The translations under genes were made by a program, and so were the position numbers. A DNA stretch of 38,840 nucleotides from a virus. The DNA lies in the IMG/VR virus record IMGVR_UViG_3300028025_003742, positions 1 through 38,840 of that record. The stretch is one strand, 5' to 3'. Below, in pieces: positions 38,672 through 38,840 of the stretch. The stretch's first letter is position 1. Every line of letters begins with the position of its first letter. Below the pieces are notes generated by a model. That model had not been told where the DNA came from. It made no database searches and saw only the letters and a list, made by a program, of their open reading frames with translations.

Positions 38672-38840
38672 TTGCCAAGAAGAAGAAAGATCTCCGAACC
38701 ATTGCCCCCATACCGTGAATCATTAATTAAAACTGGTTGGTGTGGCGGAATAGAAGAAGAAAAAAATCATGCAGGATGCCCTAAAGAATTCCATAGCATG
38801 TTAACAAATACAAAATACACATGCTCATGTGAATGTCATT
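38672..38840 (+). CDS. Zinc-binding small protein, cut by window edge
   Basis: Open frame from a TTG at 38672 to the end of the window. MPRRRKISEPLPPYRES is a basic start, followed by GWCGG, HAGCP and CSCECH, a Cys/His-rich pattern often seen in short actinophage proteins ending in CxCxCH. The end is likely near but not in the window. A TTG start is supported only by position and a weak AGG. Confidence 0.45.
   Translation, partial: MPRRRKISEPLPPYRESLIKTGWCGGIEEEKNHAGCPKEFHSMLTNTKYTCSCECH

Noticed and set aside
1-38840. Genes on the minus strand
   Set aside because: All minus-strand open frames lie opposite clear + strand genes, lack ribosome sites and recognisable motifs, and look like shadows of codon bias.

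Overview
The window is a densely packed, AT-rich stretch of a tailed double-stranded DNA phage. Every recognisable gene is on the + strand. Neighbouring genes commonly overlap by 1-4 bases (TAATG, ATGA, GTGA, TTGA junctions) and the standard genetic code is used. Several proteins point to an actinobacterial host: a small CDRCG...FCGHH protein of the DUF7455 type, a secreted transglycosylase-like protein close to those of actinobacteria, a DnaE-type polymerase with an apparently intact PHP domain, and several leaderless-mRNA promoters. AT-richness together with this set would fit a phage of small-genome aquatic actinobacteria. That host assignment is an inference. I see no integrase, excisionase/repressor pair or attachment site, so there is no evidence here for lysogeny.

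Layout. (1) 1-14924: the end of the virion tail region, with large minor-tail, fibre and adhesin genes built from reused beta-rich modules and fibronectin-III-like domains. The first gene is cut by the window edge. (2) 15013-16522: a metallophosphoesterase, a small zinc ribbon and a MerR-like DNA-binding protein. (3) 16587-27539: replication and recombination, comprising a DnaB-type helicase, a CHC2/TOPRIM primase, a gp32-like zinc ssDNA-binding protein, a DnaE-type Pol III alpha subunit, a MazG-like pyrophosphohydrolase, RecA, a possible small PD-(D/E)XK nuclease, a Cas4/RecB-like nuclease with four cysteines, a RuvC-like resolvase and a small HTH protein. (4) 27536-30069: a sugar-nucleotide type cytidylyltransferase followed by a 702-residue, apparently three-domain glycosyltransferase / GT25 / FkbM-methyltransferase protein. 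(5) 30070-33211: DUF3310, an FmdB-like zinc ribbon, small and large terminase subunits and an acidic protein. (6) 33208-34032: five tRNA genes (Tyr, Asn, Gly, Met-type CAT, Arg) with a candidate structured RNA between Asn and Gly and the DUF7455-like gene among them. (7) 34093-38840: an M23 endolysin with a terminator, a small membrane protein (holin candidate), many small genes, a methylglyoxal synthase, a secreted transglycosylase-like protein, tRNA-Thr, thioredoxin and, at the edge, a cut zinc-binding protein. Portal and capsid genes are not seen and probably lie outside the window.

How it works together. Replication genes are read from host-like sigma-70/sigma-A promoters. Four of these carry dyad symmetry over the -10 box or just past the expected start point, which suggests repressor or autoregulatory control. 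The phage brings most of its own replisome but no visible RNA polymerase. The tRNAs read codons that look abundant in the tail genes (GGA, AGA, ACA, AAT/AAC, TAT/TAC). The items most worth a second look are the phage-borne methylglyoxal synthase, the multi-domain glycan-modification gene with its cytidylyltransferase partner, the operator-like sites, the leaderless promoters, the candidate RNA in the tRNA cluster, and module-within-module insertions in the tail genes.
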